IMG/VR virus record: IMGVR_UViG_3300046028_003165
Span: 1 to 26,698 of that record
Length of the DNA: 26,698 bases
Reading direction: 5' to 3' (one strand)
Origin: a virus
Shown: in pieces, positions 7,812 through 17,265 of the stretch
How positions within the stretch are numbered: the stretch's first letter is position 1
Layout of the letters: every line of letters begins with the position of its first letter
Notes under the pieces: generated by a model
Databases searched by the model: none
Told to the model about the DNA's origin: nothing
The model's input: only the letters and a program-made list of their open reading frames with translations
Program-made: the position numbers and the translations under genes

Positions 7812-10800
7812 ATGGCAGACATGCAGACTCTTTACCGTGCGCTACAAAACGCGCATGCGGCGGGTGACGTACAGGCGGCCACGCAAATAGCCACATACAT
7901 CAAGAGTATGCAGGGGCAGGCTGAGCCCCTACCAGCGGAGCCCACCTTTCTAGGTAGTGCTAAAGCTGCTGCTGTCCGTGGCTTTGAAGCCGTGCCTGAA
8001 AGCGCTGCCGGCATTGGGTTGGGCATTAAAGCTGCCCTGGGAATGCGGGAGTCTGCCAGCAAACAAGCAGAAGACATTCGCGCCCAGGCGCAGGCGGAAG
8101 CAAACAAACCCCAGGGCGTGTCGTTTGCTGATCTGGAAAAAGCATATCAAGAACAGGGCCTACTGTCTGCGGCCAAGAAGGTTCCATCCTACCTGACTGA
8201 GCAGGTATTACAAAGCGCTCCATCTATGGCTGTGCCGTTGGCCGCTGGTATTGGCGCTGCTGCTGTGTCTGGCCCGTTTGCCCCAATTGTTGGCCCGGTG
8301 GCGGGTATTGGTACGTATGGCCTACAACAGTTTGGTAACTTCATGCGCCGTCAGGCTGAAGAAGGCGCTACTGGTGAAACCCTTGCGCCTGGTAAAGCTG
8401 CCGCTACTGCCGCGGTTACGGCGCCTATTGGTTACTTTGCCGACAGGTTAATGCTGGGGTTTGGTAACGTACCAGAAAAGATTCTAGGTCAGCAGGTCGC
8501 GGCTGAGTTAGCCAAACGGGCCGGCGTCCGTGCTGCTACTGGCGCTACCGTTGGTGTGGTGGCCGAAGCGCCTACTGAAGTGCTTGAGCAGATGGGTGAA
8601 CGTTGGCAAGCAGGCTTACCCCTCAAGGGTGATGATGCTATGCGCGAATACAAAGAGGCATTCTTTGGCGCTGCTGCTGTTGGTGGTGTGGGTGGTGCGG
8701 CTGCTGGTGCGCTGCGTAAACCTACCGTTACGCCTGAGCCTGAGCCAGAAGCATACAAGCCGCCTGTTTCCCTAACCGGAAAAACACCCGCCGAGATGTT
8801 CCGGGAGCAAGCTGCTGGCCGTCAGGGTATGGGTGCTGATGTCATGGGTGCGGCCCGTGAGCGTGAAGCTGCCGCCGCTAAAGCTAGACAAGATGAGCTG
8901 GACGCACAACGTGCTACACAAGAACGCGCTGCTGGTTTGTTTGAGCAACAAGCTGCCCCACGTAATGAAGATTTAATGCAGGCCGCTCGGGTTCGTGCTG
9001 ATGAGAAGGCTGCTGCCGATGAAGAGTTGCGCGTCCAGGCTGAGAAAGAAGCTAAAGCTAAGCGTGATGCCGAAGCCAAAGCTACTGCTGCCGCTACGTA
9101 CAGCGGTGATCCAGCGCTTAACGCCATCCGCCGTGATGAACAGCTGGCTACCCTGGGTTACCAAATGTCTAGGGATAAACAAGGCAACGATGTTGTTGTT
9201 CCTATTCCGCCAGCGGGTAGAGATATTGCGGCTGAGCGCGCGGCTCAAGAAGCAAAGATTGCTGAAGGCCGGCGGGCTGATGAGGTGCGTCAGTCCCTGG
9301 CTGGGACTACAGCTAACGAAGATTTAATGGCGTCTATCCGTCAGCGCCAGGCAGACCAAGCTGCGGCCGCGGCTAAAGCTGAGCAAGACAAGAAGGCTGC
9401 TGAAGCCACAGACATTCAGTCACGCGTGAATGGGATTATGGCTACCGCATACAGCCGTGACCCGATCATGAATAACGCCCGTCAGCGTGAAGCGTTGGGT
9501 GAATTGGGATATGAGCTAAAGCTGGACAAGAAGGGTAACCTGACGCCCCAGCCTAAGCCGGCTACACCAGCCGTCACACCCACATCTTTAACGCTGGAAA
9601 AGCCGCCAGAGACGCCGGCCGTTACCACGACGCCTGCAGTGCGGGAAGAGTATCCGTCGCTTACGCAAGCTGAAGTAGATGAGCTGGGCCTGATCCCGCC
9701 CGCTAAGGTGGTTACGCCTAAAGAGCCCAAGGTGGATTACTTTAATCACCCTGACAACATTGGCCACGACGCAGCTGCCAAGCGTGAGCTGGACGAGAAG
9801 GGTAAGTTGGCGGTAGCACCGCAGCCCGTTACTGAAGGCGGCGTACCATTTAAATCCCGCAAGTCAGCGGATATGGCGCGTAAAAACTACCCTGAAATGC
9901 GCGTCTTGCCCACAAAGGATAAGAAGGGTTTCATCTTGGCACCCAAGACGCCCAAGCAGATTGCTGCTGATGAAGCCAAAGCTAAACGTTTAGGCCTGGC
10001 CAAGACGTCGGCTACAGGTGTGCCCATGTCTGCGCATGAGTACATCACCAGCGAAGGCGGCTTGGTTAAATCTGAAATGTCTGATCTGGGCATGGACAAA
10101 AACATTCGTGTTGGCAACCGATTCCTATTTGCCGGCGAAGGCAAAGGCATCAGCATGGAAGAGGCTTACACCAAGCTTCAAGAAGCTGGCTACCTGGGTG
10201 AGAACGCAACCCAGAACGATGCCCGCAAGATGATTACGGACAGCGTCAAGAAGCCCCAGTACCGCCCACAAGACGTGGAAGAAATGACGAAGCGCGACGA
10301 AGAAAAGCGCTTTGCTGATTACCTAAAAGCAGAAGAAGAAGCATCCCTGTATTCCCCTATTGATGAAGAGTTGGGATATGAGATGTCTGACTTTGACGGT
10401 ACGGGCTACGACGCTGCCGAGCCTGATGTTCAAGCTGAAGTGCGCGCGCTGTTGGCTCAAGCCGATGAGCTGGGTATTGATACGGCATCCATTCAAGAAG
10501 AGGTCTTTTATGAAACAGAAAACCAGTCCGTCCAAGCCTACTACAAAGCCTTCAAGTCAGCCCTCGAAGACACCATCACCGCAGGCCGTGAAGATAGCGT
10601 CCAGGATACTGGCCAACCGAGCGATGAGGGAGCTGGGCTCGAGCTAACCCAACCTTCCGTTGAAGAGATTGTGGCTAAGCAAGATGCTGCAATCAAAGCG
10701 GAAAAAGACAGGAAAGCTGTTGATCGTGCGGCGGAAGAGAAAGCTAAAGCCGACGAAGCTGCTGCTGACTTTGTCCTGACAGGTAGCGACCGGGATGCTG

Positions 10801-13800
10801 ATGTTGCTGCGTCTCTTGGTCAGACAGATATCTTTGCAGAACCAGCAAAGCCCAGGGCACCTCCCGAGCTTAAGCCTCCCGAAGGCTTTAAGACAAAAGA
10901 AGGCCGTAAGCAACAGGTTGTGTTGGCTGCCCGCGAACTACAAGCTGGCCGCATTACCAAAGAACAGTTTGATGAGTATGTAGATTTCTACATGCCTATT
11001 GGCACGATTCCAAACCCTGAGCGGCCCATGTCTCAATCTGACATGAAGTTGGTTTTGCAGACTAACCAGATATCCAAAATGAATGCGCCGATTGCTGACG
11101 GTACGCCGGTTGGTTTGCGCATGGATATTAATGCCCTGGGCCGCGCTAAATCTCAGGGTCTGACAGGTAGCGTTGTTGCTATCCATCCAGAAAACAATCC
11201 TAATTCACCCATCAGTTACTCAAGCGCTGCCCGCATACAGAACGTACGGTTCTCTATTCGTAACCAAAAGGCTGCCATGAAGGTGGCCACCCAGGCTGAG
11301 CCGACAATTAGCAAGAGTGGTAACAAGGTAGACCAGGGCAACAAGTCACCCCAGCAAACGATGGAAGGTAACTGGGTCAGCATTACGCCTGAAGAAGCCT
11401 ATGCAATGGTCCAGCGCTTATTGAAAGATAAAGCATGGTCACAGGTCAGCTTTGATCCGCTGCGTCACTCCTACTTCTATGACCGGGCAACCAAGCAGCC
11501 CGTGATAGCTGCTGACGACGTCATCCAGATAGGCCGTTTTGTGCTGGCTAAAAATGTCCAGTACTCCGACCGCGGTGAGTTCTTGTACATGCTGCGGGAT
11601 GCTACGCCAGAGCAGATTGCGTTTGTAGATGCTGGCGCCGAAGGTGTCAACGGCCAAGTGGTCTGGCAGCGCGGATCGTTGGCTTTAGTGCGCGGCTGGA
11701 ATAAGCGAACAGGCAATCCGGTTTATGTGGCCATCAAAGATTTTACCCGCAACAACTTTGATATTGATACGCAACAAGGCACCAACGGTTTAACAGATGC
11801 TGAAACTAAAGAGTTGCGTCAGGTCAGGTTGGACCTGGAAACTGCCGACGCGCAGGCAGAAGCTGAGAATCCATTTATCAAATTTGACAAAAATGGGTTG
11901 GCGTTTTCCAAAAACATGCCGCCTAAAATTGCTGGCGTGGTCAAGGGTTGGAAAGAGATGTTGGGTATTAATAACAACATCTACATCACCACCATACCTG
12001 ATGCCCGCGTAGATGCACACAACATGACGGGCCAGTGGCGCGCCGTTGGATCTGCCGCCCTGGACTACCGTTTGGCAGGCTCGATGCGCCAGATGCCGAA
12101 TGGAGATTACTACATTGCCATGACGCCGTCTTCTAGCATTACGTCAATGCTAGAAATTATGGCGCACGAGATGGGCCACATGCACCAGTTTGAGGTGTTT
12201 AACAAAGCACCAGCTGAAACCCAGGCGGCCATCAAAGCTGAGTACGACAAGTGGTTGGCGTCCACCAAAGGCAAGACCGCCCGCGAGCTGGTAAATTCTT
12301 TGCGCGCCAAGACAACGGCAAAAACCACGGACATTAGTGAAGGCGCTATGGCTGCCCACATGGATCCGTATTGGTTTAACTTTAAAGAATGGTATGCCGA
12401 CCAGGTTTCACGTTGGGCTTTAACGTCCGACAAGCCTGTGGGTGTGGTTGAGCAGTTCTTTAAACGCTTGGCTGATTCGCTTCGTGCGTTCTATGCCAAG
12501 GTAAAGAATGCTGGCTACCTGCCTAACGAAACGTTCAAGAAGTATTTGGAAGCTGCTAATGAAGCCGCTCAAAAAGCCCAGGACATGACGATTCCGCCAA
12601 TCATCTCGCAAGATGCGCAGATGGAAATGTTCATGCTGAAAGAAGCGGGTGACACGGCCGCCAAGGTTGCAGCATCCGTCAAAGCTGCAGCCCAGCAGAA
12701 GCTACAAAAGCGTGAGCCTATTAACCGCGAAGCCCTGTCCGACATGGATGCGGATTATGTTAAAAAGCTAGGCGAAGTCTTTAACCCCCAGACCAAGACC
12801 ATCATTGACCGCATTGCCGGCATGAGGGATGGCTTCTGGCGCCGTGCCGCCCAAGGTATTGCTGACCAGTACCGCACCATCAAAGACTACAGCGAAGAGG
12901 CTTACATGATGGCCCGCCTGTCAAAGACTGTGGACGGTGCGCTAGAAGGTTTGCTGATGCACGGCCATGTTTACAACAACGGTGGCGCCCTGGATATCAA
13001 AGGCAAGACCAAAGGTTTGTTTGAAGCTATGAAGCCCGTCGGTGCTGAGACAGACCGCTACATGATGTGGATTGCCCTGGGTCGTGAGTCGCGCCTGCCT
13101 ATTGAAAAGCGTTCTCCCAATCTAGCCCCGCTGCTTGCTGACCGTGATCAATTGGTGCAAGGTGAAATCAATGGTAGACCCCGCTTAGAGGTGTATCAAG
13201 AGGTTCAGCAGGACATGAACGCCTTGAATAAATCTGTGCTGGATGTTGCGTACAACGCCGGCCTAATGGACAAGGCGGCTTATGAGCGTTTCTCCCAGGA
13301 TCTGTTCTACATTCCTTTTTATAAACAAATGGAAAGTGGTGACCTGCAAGACGCGGCCACGGCTTCCGGTTTAACTAGCCAGAAGTTTAGTGCTGAGCTG
13401 AAGGGCCAGAGCGATAAACCATTTGGCGACCTGATGGAAAACACTTTGCGCAACTGGAGTCATATCCTGTCAGCGTCGATGAAGAACCAGGCGTCCAACG
13501 CAACGCTCAATGCCGCAATGGAAGCTGGCGCTGCTATTCCAAACCTAAAAGTTGGCCTGGCTTGGGAAGACGGTCAGGTGGTATCCACTAAATCAGGGGA
13601 AGTAGTGGGGGATGGTTCGTTGCGTCCAGAATATATGGAAGCCGGCAAAGGCATGGTCAAGACAATGATCAACGGCCAGCCCGCTTACTTTGAAGTGCTG
13701 GATCCGATGCTGCTAGATTCCATTACATCTATTGGTTACTTGGGCCCCAAGTCAAAGTTCCTGGATGTTGCTCGTGACTTCAAGAACCTACTGCAATACG

Positions 13801-15362
13801 GCGTGACGATTGCCCCCGGCTTCAAAGTAAACAACTTGATTCGCGATTCAATCCAGGCGCTGGCTGTTAGCGACCTAAAGCGCAATCCATTTGCCAACGT
13901 GATTGAGGGCTGGGCCGCCACGGATAAAAACAATCCTGCGCACATCTCTGCTCTGGCCGGTGGTGCAATCTTTAACTTTGGCTCGGCTTATGAAGGCGAC
14001 CAGTCCAGGTTGATCAAGCGTTTGCTGGCTCAGGGCGTCAAGGGTGAGCATATCTTGGACACCCAAGAAAAGATTAAAGCCGGCCTGAACGTCGCTTGGG
14101 ATAAGTACCAGGAATGGGGCAACAAATCTGAAGCTGCTAACCGTATGGCTTTGTACAACCAGATGCGCGAGCGTAAGTTAACGCACCTCCAGGCGGCGTT
14201 TGCTGCCAGGGATCTGTTGGACTTCTCAATGCAGGGTTCGTGGCCGGCGTTTAGATTGGTGACCCAAGTGGTGCCGTTTATGAATGCCCGCGTCCAAGGC
14301 TTGTATAAGCTGGGCCGTGATGGTGTAACTCCTACGGCGCGCGTTTTGTACAACACCGTGACCGGCAAACCCATTGAGCAGACGGACAAGCAGAAAGCTG
14401 AAGCGTTTGGCTACACCACACTAGCTGTGGCCGGTGCGTCCATGGCTTTGTACATGATGTTCAAAGACGACGAAGACTACAAGAAGAGAGACGAATGGGA
14501 CCGCGATAACTTCTGGTGGTTTAAGTTGCCCGGTATGGACTTCGCATTCCGTGTACCCAAGCCGTTTGAAATTGGCGCATTTGGAACCATGGCCGAGCGC
14601 GTCCTGGAGCAGATCGTTGACCAGGAAGCAGAAGGCAAACAGTTTGGCGACAGTATCAAGCGCATGCTGGGTGATACGTTTGCTTTGAATCCTGTGCCGC
14701 AGATATTTAAACCGGTGCTGGATTTGTACGCCAACAAAGATAGCTTTACCGGCTCACCTATTGAGAGCGCCGGCATGGAGCGCCTGTCTAAGCAGGAGCG
14801 CGCAGCTGATACAACTAGCCCGCTGGCCATAGCTTTGGGCGGTATGACCGCAATCCTGGGTGAGAAGGGCGAGCTGTCGCCCGTCCAGGTGGACTATGCA
14901 ATCAAGGCCTACTTTGGTTGGCTGGGTAGCACGGCTGCGGTTACAAGTCATTACGCCGTTATGCCGTTTAATGATGGTGATTATCCTGATGCCAAGTGGC
15001 TGGACCGCGCTAGTCTGGGGTTGGTTAAGTCATTGCCATCTAACCAGTCGCGCTATGCCACTGCGTTCTATGAGAACAACCGTCAGATTAGCCAAGCCTT
15101 TGCCGACATGCGCCACTATGCTGAATCCAATCAAACGGATAAAGTTATGCAGATCATGGAAGAGAAGGGCGACAAGATTGCTTTGGCTAAAATTTACGAT
15201 CAGACAGCCAAGAAGATGGCTGCGATACGTAAACAGATCCGCGAAGTCAACGCCAACGAAGGACTGTCCGGCTCAGACAAACGCGAAGAAATTGACCGCT
15301 TGAAAGAGTTGATTGGCATGTACGCCGAGCAAGCTGAGTCACTACGCAAATCTCTTAAATGA
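7812..15362 (+). CDS. Giant polyvalent virion protein with zincin metallopeptidase domain
   Basis: 2516 residues, the largest gene in the window, probably packed in the virion and ejected. Regions: a short helical start (1-34); Gly/Ala-rich hydrophobic segments at about 138-170, 185-215 and 285-302 that could cross or disturb a membrane; a charged coiled-coil region (330-560) with an internal duplication near 428 and 543; a DPLRHSYFYDR segment near 1214; a zincin site HEMGH at 1452-1456 with EWYAD at 1526-1530, whose acidic residue could be the third zinc ligand; and a long C-terminal part with NLIRDSIQALAVSD (about 2009) and AARDLLDFSMQGSWPAF (about 2133), resembling the LPD38 domain of phage polyvalent proteins. 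The stop lies just before the convergent hairpin. The peptidase fold is well supported. Its substrate is unknown. Confidence 0.75.
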   Translation: MADMQTLYRALQNAHAAGDVQAATQIATYIKSMQGQAEPLPAEPTFLGSAKAAAVRGFEAVPESAAGIGLGIKAALGMRESASKQAEDIRAQAQAEANKPQGVSFADLEKAYQEQGLLSAAKKVPSYLTEQVLQSAPSMAVPLAAGIGAAAVSGPFAPIVGPVAGIGTYGLQQFGNFMRRQAEEGATGETLAPGKAAATAAVTAPIGYFADRLMLGFGNVPEKILGQQVAAELAKRAGVRAATGATVGVVAEAPTEVLEQMGERWQAGLPLKGDDAMREYKEAFFGAAAVGGVGGAAAGALRKPTVTPEPEPEAYKPPVSLTGKTPAEMFREQAAGRQGMGADVMGAAREREAAAAKARQDELDAQRATQERAAGLFEQQAAPRNEDLMQAARVRADEKAAADEELRVQAEKEAKAKRDAEAKATAAATYSGDPALNAIRRDEQLATLGYQMSRDKQGNDVVVPIPPAGRDIAAERAAQEAKIAEGRRADEVRQSLAGTTANEDLMASIRQRQADQAAAAAKAEQDKKAAEATDIQSRVNGIMATAYSRDPIMNNARQREALGELGYELKLDKKGNLTPQPKPATPAVTPTSLTLEKPPETPAVTTTPAVREEYPSLTQAEVDELGLIPPAKVVTPKEPKVDYFNHPDNIGHDAAAKRELDEKGKLAVAPQPVTEGGVPFKSRKSADMARKNYPEMRVLPTKDKKGFILAPKTPKQIAADEAKAKRLGLAKTSATGVPMSAHEYITSEGGLVKSEMSDLGMDKNIRVGNRFLFAGEGKGISMEEAYTKLQEAGYLGENATQNDARKMITDSVKKPQYRPQDVEEMTKRDEEKRFADYLKAEEEASLYSPIDEELGYEMSDFDGTGYDAAEPDVQAEVRALLAQADELGIDTASIQEEVFYETENQSVQAYYKAFKSALEDTITAGREDSVQDTGQPSDEGAGLELTQPSVEEIVAKQDAAIKAEKDRKAVDRAAEEKAKADEAAADFVLTGSDRDADVAASLGQTDIFAEPAKPRAPPELKPPEGFKTKEGRKQQVVLAARELQAGRITKEQFDEYVDFYMPIGTIPNPERPMSQSDMKLVLQTNQISKMNAPIADGTPVGLRMDINALGRAKSQGLTGSVVAIHPENNPNSPISYSSAARIQNVRFSIRNQKAAMKVATQAEPTISKSGNKVDQGNKSPQQTMEGNWVSITPEEAYAMVQRLLKDKAWSQVSFDPLRHSYFYDRATKQPVIAADDVIQIGRFVLAKNVQYSDRGEFLYMLRDATPEQIAFVDAGAEGVNGQVVWQRGSLALVRGWNKRTGNPVYVAIKDFTRNNFDIDTQQGTNGLTDAETKELRQVRLDLETADAQAEAENPFIKFDKNGLAFSKNMPPKIAGVVKGWKEMLGINNNIYITTIPDARVDAHNMTGQWRAVGSAALDYRLAGSMRQMPNGDYYIAMTPSSSITSMLEIMAHEMGHMHQFEVFNKAPAETQAAIKAEYDKWLASTKGKTARELVNSLRAKTTAKTTDISEGAMAAHMDPYWFNFKEWYADQVSRWALTSDKPVGVVEQFFKRLADSLRAFYAKVKNAGYLPNETFKKYLEAANEAAQKAQDMTIPPIISQDAQMEMFMLKEAGDTAAKVAASVKAAAQQKLQKREPINREALSDMDADYVKKLGEVFNPQTKTIIDRIAGMRDGFWRRAAQGIADQYRTIKDYSEEAYMMARLSKTVDGALEGLLMHGHVYNNGGALDIKGKTKGLFEAMKPVGAETDRYMMWIALGRESRLPIEKRSPNLAPLLADRDQLVQGEINGRPRLEVYQEVQQDMNALNKSVLDVAYNAGLMDKAAYERFSQDLFYIPFYKQMESGDLQDAATASGLTSQKFSAELKGQSDKPFGDLMENTLRNWSHILSASMKNQASNATLNAAMEAGAAIPNLKVGLAWEDGQVVSTKSGEVVGDGSLRPEYMEAGKGMVKTMINGQPAYFEVLDPMLLDSITSIGYLGPKSKFLDVARDFKNLLQYGVTIAPGFKVNNLIRDSIQALAVSDLKRNPFANVIEGWAATDKNNPAHISALAGGAIFNFGSAYEGDQSRLIKRLLAQGVKGEHILDTQEKIKAGLNVAWDKYQEWGNKSEAANRMALYNQMRERKLTHLQAAFAARDLLDFSMQGSWPAFRLVTQVVPFMNARVQGLYKLGRDGVTPTARVLYNTVTGKPIEQTDKQKAEAFGYTTLAVAGASMALYMMFKDDEDYKKRDEWDRDNFWWFKLPGMDFAFRVPKPFEIGAFGTMAERVLEQIVDQEAEGKQFGDSIKRMLGDTFALNPVPQIFKPVLDLYANKDSFTGSPIESAGMERLSKQERAADTTSPLAIALGGMTAILGEKGELSPVQVDYAIKAYFGWLGSTAAVTSHYAVMPFNDGDYPDAKWLDRASLGLVKSLPSNQSRYATAFYENNRQISQAFADMRHYAESNQTDKVMQIMEEKGDKIALAKIYDQTAKKMAAIRKQIREVNANEGLSGSDKREEIDRLKELIGMYAEQAESLRKSLK

Positions 15363-15376
15363 GAACTAAAGTGTAT

Positions 15377-15412
15377 CGAGAACCAAAACGTTTCGGTTCT
15401 CGGTGCATTTTG
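15377..15412. terminator. Hairpin between converging operons, possible two-way terminator
   Basis: CGAGAACC (15377-15384) and GGTTCTCG (15395-15402) form a perfect 8-bp stem with a 10-base loop, followed on the plus strand by GTGCATTTTG. It sits in the 55-base gap between the stops of the rightward late operon and the leftward early operon. The T run is short on both strands, so termination strength is uncertain, but the position fits a shared terminator. Confidence 0.6.
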
Positions 15413-15417
15413 TAGTA

Positions 15418-16254
15418 CTAATCACCACAAAAACAAGCGATGCCTTCGTCGTCCGGGTCAAACAAGTCGGTTTGTTTTTGGGAATAGTTCAGCATTTCTG
15501 AGTAGCTTGGTCTATCGATCCTGAACTTGTTTGCGTTGCCGTCAGTAATGGTGGCTGCCAACATTTCCATCTTTGCCCACCAAACCGCCCGCATAGGTTT
15601 TTCTTGGATCAAAGATAGGATTTGCCCGGCTGGCTTTAGGTAGCAAAGGTCGCAGTTACCCGCCAAAGTTTTGCCGTTGAATGTGGTGAGTTCTAATTTG
15701 AATGGCTGGGTCGCCCAGAACGCCTCTATCTGCGCGATATCCACATCATCCATAGCCAAGGGTGCAATGGGCGTTTCGGCCTTCCTATCGGCTCTTAATT
15801 TGGCGGCTCGTCTTTGCTCATCCGCCCTGATCCCTACCATTGCAGTCCACTCTTCCCATCCAATAGACTTAAGGTACCTGGCCACCGCCCGAATCTTTAG
15901 TTCGGCAGTGCAAGATTTGTTTATTGGGTTGGGTAGTTTGCCGTAGTGCCTAATGACCTCTTCAAATGGCTCACCGTTACGGCTGGCCGTTTCGTAGGTT
16001 ACCTTTTTAAATCTACGGTCGGCTTCTTCGTGGGAAACATACTCAACCCAGGTCACGGGTACGCTCCAGTTCACCGAGCAGTCATTGACAAACTGTAGCG
16101 TAGCTTCCTCCTCCTTGCCAGTGTTGGCAAAACAAACTTTGGCCTCTGATGGGAGGCCGCCGTTTTCCTGCAATACCCTCCACAACATATAGGCTGACGT
16201 CCTGCCACCGGAGAAACTAATAACGGTAGGCTCATCTATTTTGTATGGATTCAT
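15418..16254 (-). CDS. PAPS reductase family (PP-loop) protein
   Basis: 278 residues. The N-terminus has the PP-loop SFSGGRTSAYML (about 13-24) that binds the phosphates of ATP or adenylylated substrates. Further family features are FANTGKEEEAT near 43, NKSCTAELKIRAV in the middle and GIRADEQRR near 140. Cysteines at CDLCYLK and CFCGD near the C-terminus could hold a metal or Fe-S cluster. Relatives include sulfate-assimilation reductases, tRNA thiolation enzymes and the DndC subunit of DNA phosphorothioation. No DndA, B, D or E partner is visible here, so the reaction is open. It is the last gene of the leftward operon and overlaps the HNH gene by 23 bases. Family assignment is firm. Function is not. 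Confidence 0.75.
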   Translation of the reverse strand: MNPYKIDEPTVISFSGGRTSAYMLWRVLQENGGLPSEAKVCFANTGKEEEATLQFVNDCSVNWSVPVTWVEYVSHEEADRRFKKVTYETASRNGEPFEEVIRHYGKLPNPINKSCTAELKIRAVARYLKSIGWEEWTAMVGIRADEQRRAAKLRADRKAETPIAPLAMDDVDIAQIEAFWATQPFKLELTTFNGKTLAGNCDLCYLKPAGQILSLIQEKPMRAVWWAKMEMLAATITDGNANKFRIDRPSYSEMLNYSQKQTDLFDPDDEGIACFCGD

Positions 16255-16507
16255 CCAGCAATCTTTCTATGGTGATATTTAAAGCATCCAGCTCGTCCAT
16301 CTTTTTGATGGCCCATATGCGCCTTTGACCGTGCCATCCCATGACCGGGCCCTGGTGGCATTCGGCGCATAGGGCGACAGCGGTGTACTGCTGGTTCTGC
16401 TTTACATGATGCGCAGCGCTGGGGCCTGGTGCATCACATACGCTACATGGTAATGCTTTTACCAAAGCCAAGTGGCGCCTGTGCTTAGCGGTTAGCTTGT
16501 TGTTCAA
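16232..16507 (-). CDS. HNH-type (treble-clef) small nuclease-like protein
   Basis: 91 residues. The only sensible start is the TTG at 16507, since no later Met precedes the conserved core. TTG overlaps the previous stop (TTGA) and follows AGGGAG at good spacing. Motifs in order: LPCSVCDAPGPSAAHHV (a CxxC, then His-His) and ALCAECHQGP (CxxCH), the arrangement of a zinc-bound HNH/treble-clef nuclease such as the DUF968 or Ref-like proteins of phages. The likely role is DNA cleavage or nicking during recombination or packaging. The 23-base overlap with the PP-loop gene couples the two. Nuclease activity is inferred from the motif only. Confidence 0.65.
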   Translation of the reverse strand: MNNKLTAKHRRHLALVKALPCSVCDAPGPSAAHHVKQNQQYTAVALCAECHQGPVMGWHGQRRIWAIKKMDELDALNITIERLLDESIQNR

Positions 16508-16779
16508 GTGTTTTTCTCCCTGAGCTTGGATTCGGTTTCACGCACAACTTGCCGGTAGTTACTTAGGCCCAGCTGGTCGATCTCCTCATTCGTCAGCCCT
16601 TCCCATTCGCGGTCATCCAGCTGGCCTACCATGTCGCACATGCTTGCGTAACAAGTTGGGCAGAACGCTACCGGCAGAATACCGAAGTAGCCCTGAATGC
16701 CGCCTTCATCATCCGTGAAGTCACACTGGCATACATTGCACTTGTGGTCAGTGCCTACGTGTTCAAGGCCTTGGATCAT
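16504..16779 (-). CDS. Small putative zinc-binding protein
   Basis: 91 residues. Two cysteine pairs, CNVC (about 14-17) and CPTC (about 40-43), separated by a short beta-like stretch (IQGYFGILPVAF), look like a zinc ribbon. The C-terminal half is acidic then basic and helical (REWEGLTNEEIDQLGLSNYR). The start overlaps the stop of the gene before it (ATGA), and its stop overlaps the TTG start of the HNH gene, so all three are likely translated together. I do not recognise the family. A DNA- or protein-binding adaptor is possible. Confidence 0.5.
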   Translation of the reverse strand: MIQGLEHVGTDHKCNVCQCDFTDDEGGIQGYFGILPVAFCPTCYASMCDMVGQLDDREWEGLTNEEIDQLGLSNYRQVVRETESKLREKNT

Positions 16780-16982
16780 ATTCGTTTCTCCCGCTCGGCC
16801 ATCAAGGCTTCTGCCATGTCAAAGATCTTTTCGGCTTCCGCGCCGTGATCTTCGTCGGTGCAAATCCAAGCAATCGTGAGAGCCATCGCATACCAGTCAA
16901 GCATCGTAATGTCCTGGATAGATGGGTTGTGCGGCTTGGGCGCCAGGGCTGCTATGCCTTCAGCCTTTTTTCTTGTTGCCAT
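16776..16982 (-). CDS. Small hypothetical phage protein
   Basis: 68 residues from the ATG at 16982, which has GGGGGCG at ribosome-binding distance. A TTG four codons upstream is less likely. The N-terminus is basic (MATRKKAEG), followed by one helical domain with TMLDWYAMALTIAWIC and a charged C-terminal helix. It overlaps the upstream RHH gene by 23 bases and the downstream gene by four. No known motif is visible. Its position in a recombination operon gives no clear hint of function. Confidence 0.45.
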   Translation of the reverse strand: MATRKKAEGIAALAPKPHNPSIQDITMLDWYAMALTIAWICTDEDHGAEAEKIFDMAEALMAEREKRI

Positions 16983-17265
16983 TTTCGCCCCCAATCTTTT
17001 CTGCGATCTGGTCAGCCAATACTTCTGACATCAGTTCGCCGTGAACAGACAGGCTCTTGGCCCAAACGTCATCACGCACTACCTTCATGGCTTCGCGTAG
17101 GCCTTTGTTAAACCCCGCGTTAAAGGCGTCGTCGCCCTCGATGATCATGGTGATGGCGTCACGCACGATTCCGCTGGCTTTACGGCCCCTTGCGGCGTCT
17201 TTTAGCTGATGGTAAATGTCCTCCCGCAGGTGGACCGAATAAGGGATTAGGCGCTTTGTTTCCAT
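16960..17265 (-). CDS. Ribbon-helix-helix DNA-binding protein
   Basis: 101 residues. The first 45 (RLIPYSVHLREDIYHQLKDA, then ASGIVRDAITMII) match the ribbon-helix-helix pattern: a short strand that pairs in a dimer and contacts DNA, followed by two helices. The C-terminal half is helical and may add a dimerisation or effector domain. Such proteins in phage early operons usually repress transcription. The likely target would be the divergent promoter region near 20801-20853 or the operator at 21886-21902, but this is inference. The start overlaps the end of the previous gene by 19 bases. Confidence 0.6.
   Translation of the reverse strand: METKRLIPYSVHLREDIYHQLKDAARGRKASGIVRDAITMIIEGDDAFNAGFNKGLREAMKVVRDDVWAKSLSVHGELMSEVLADQIAEKIGGENGNKKKG

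Noticed and set aside
14860-15303. Plus-strand 147-codon frame inside the giant gene
   Set aside because: It lies in a second frame of the conserved C-terminal part of the 2516-residue protein and has Arg/Leu/Trp-rich shadow composition.
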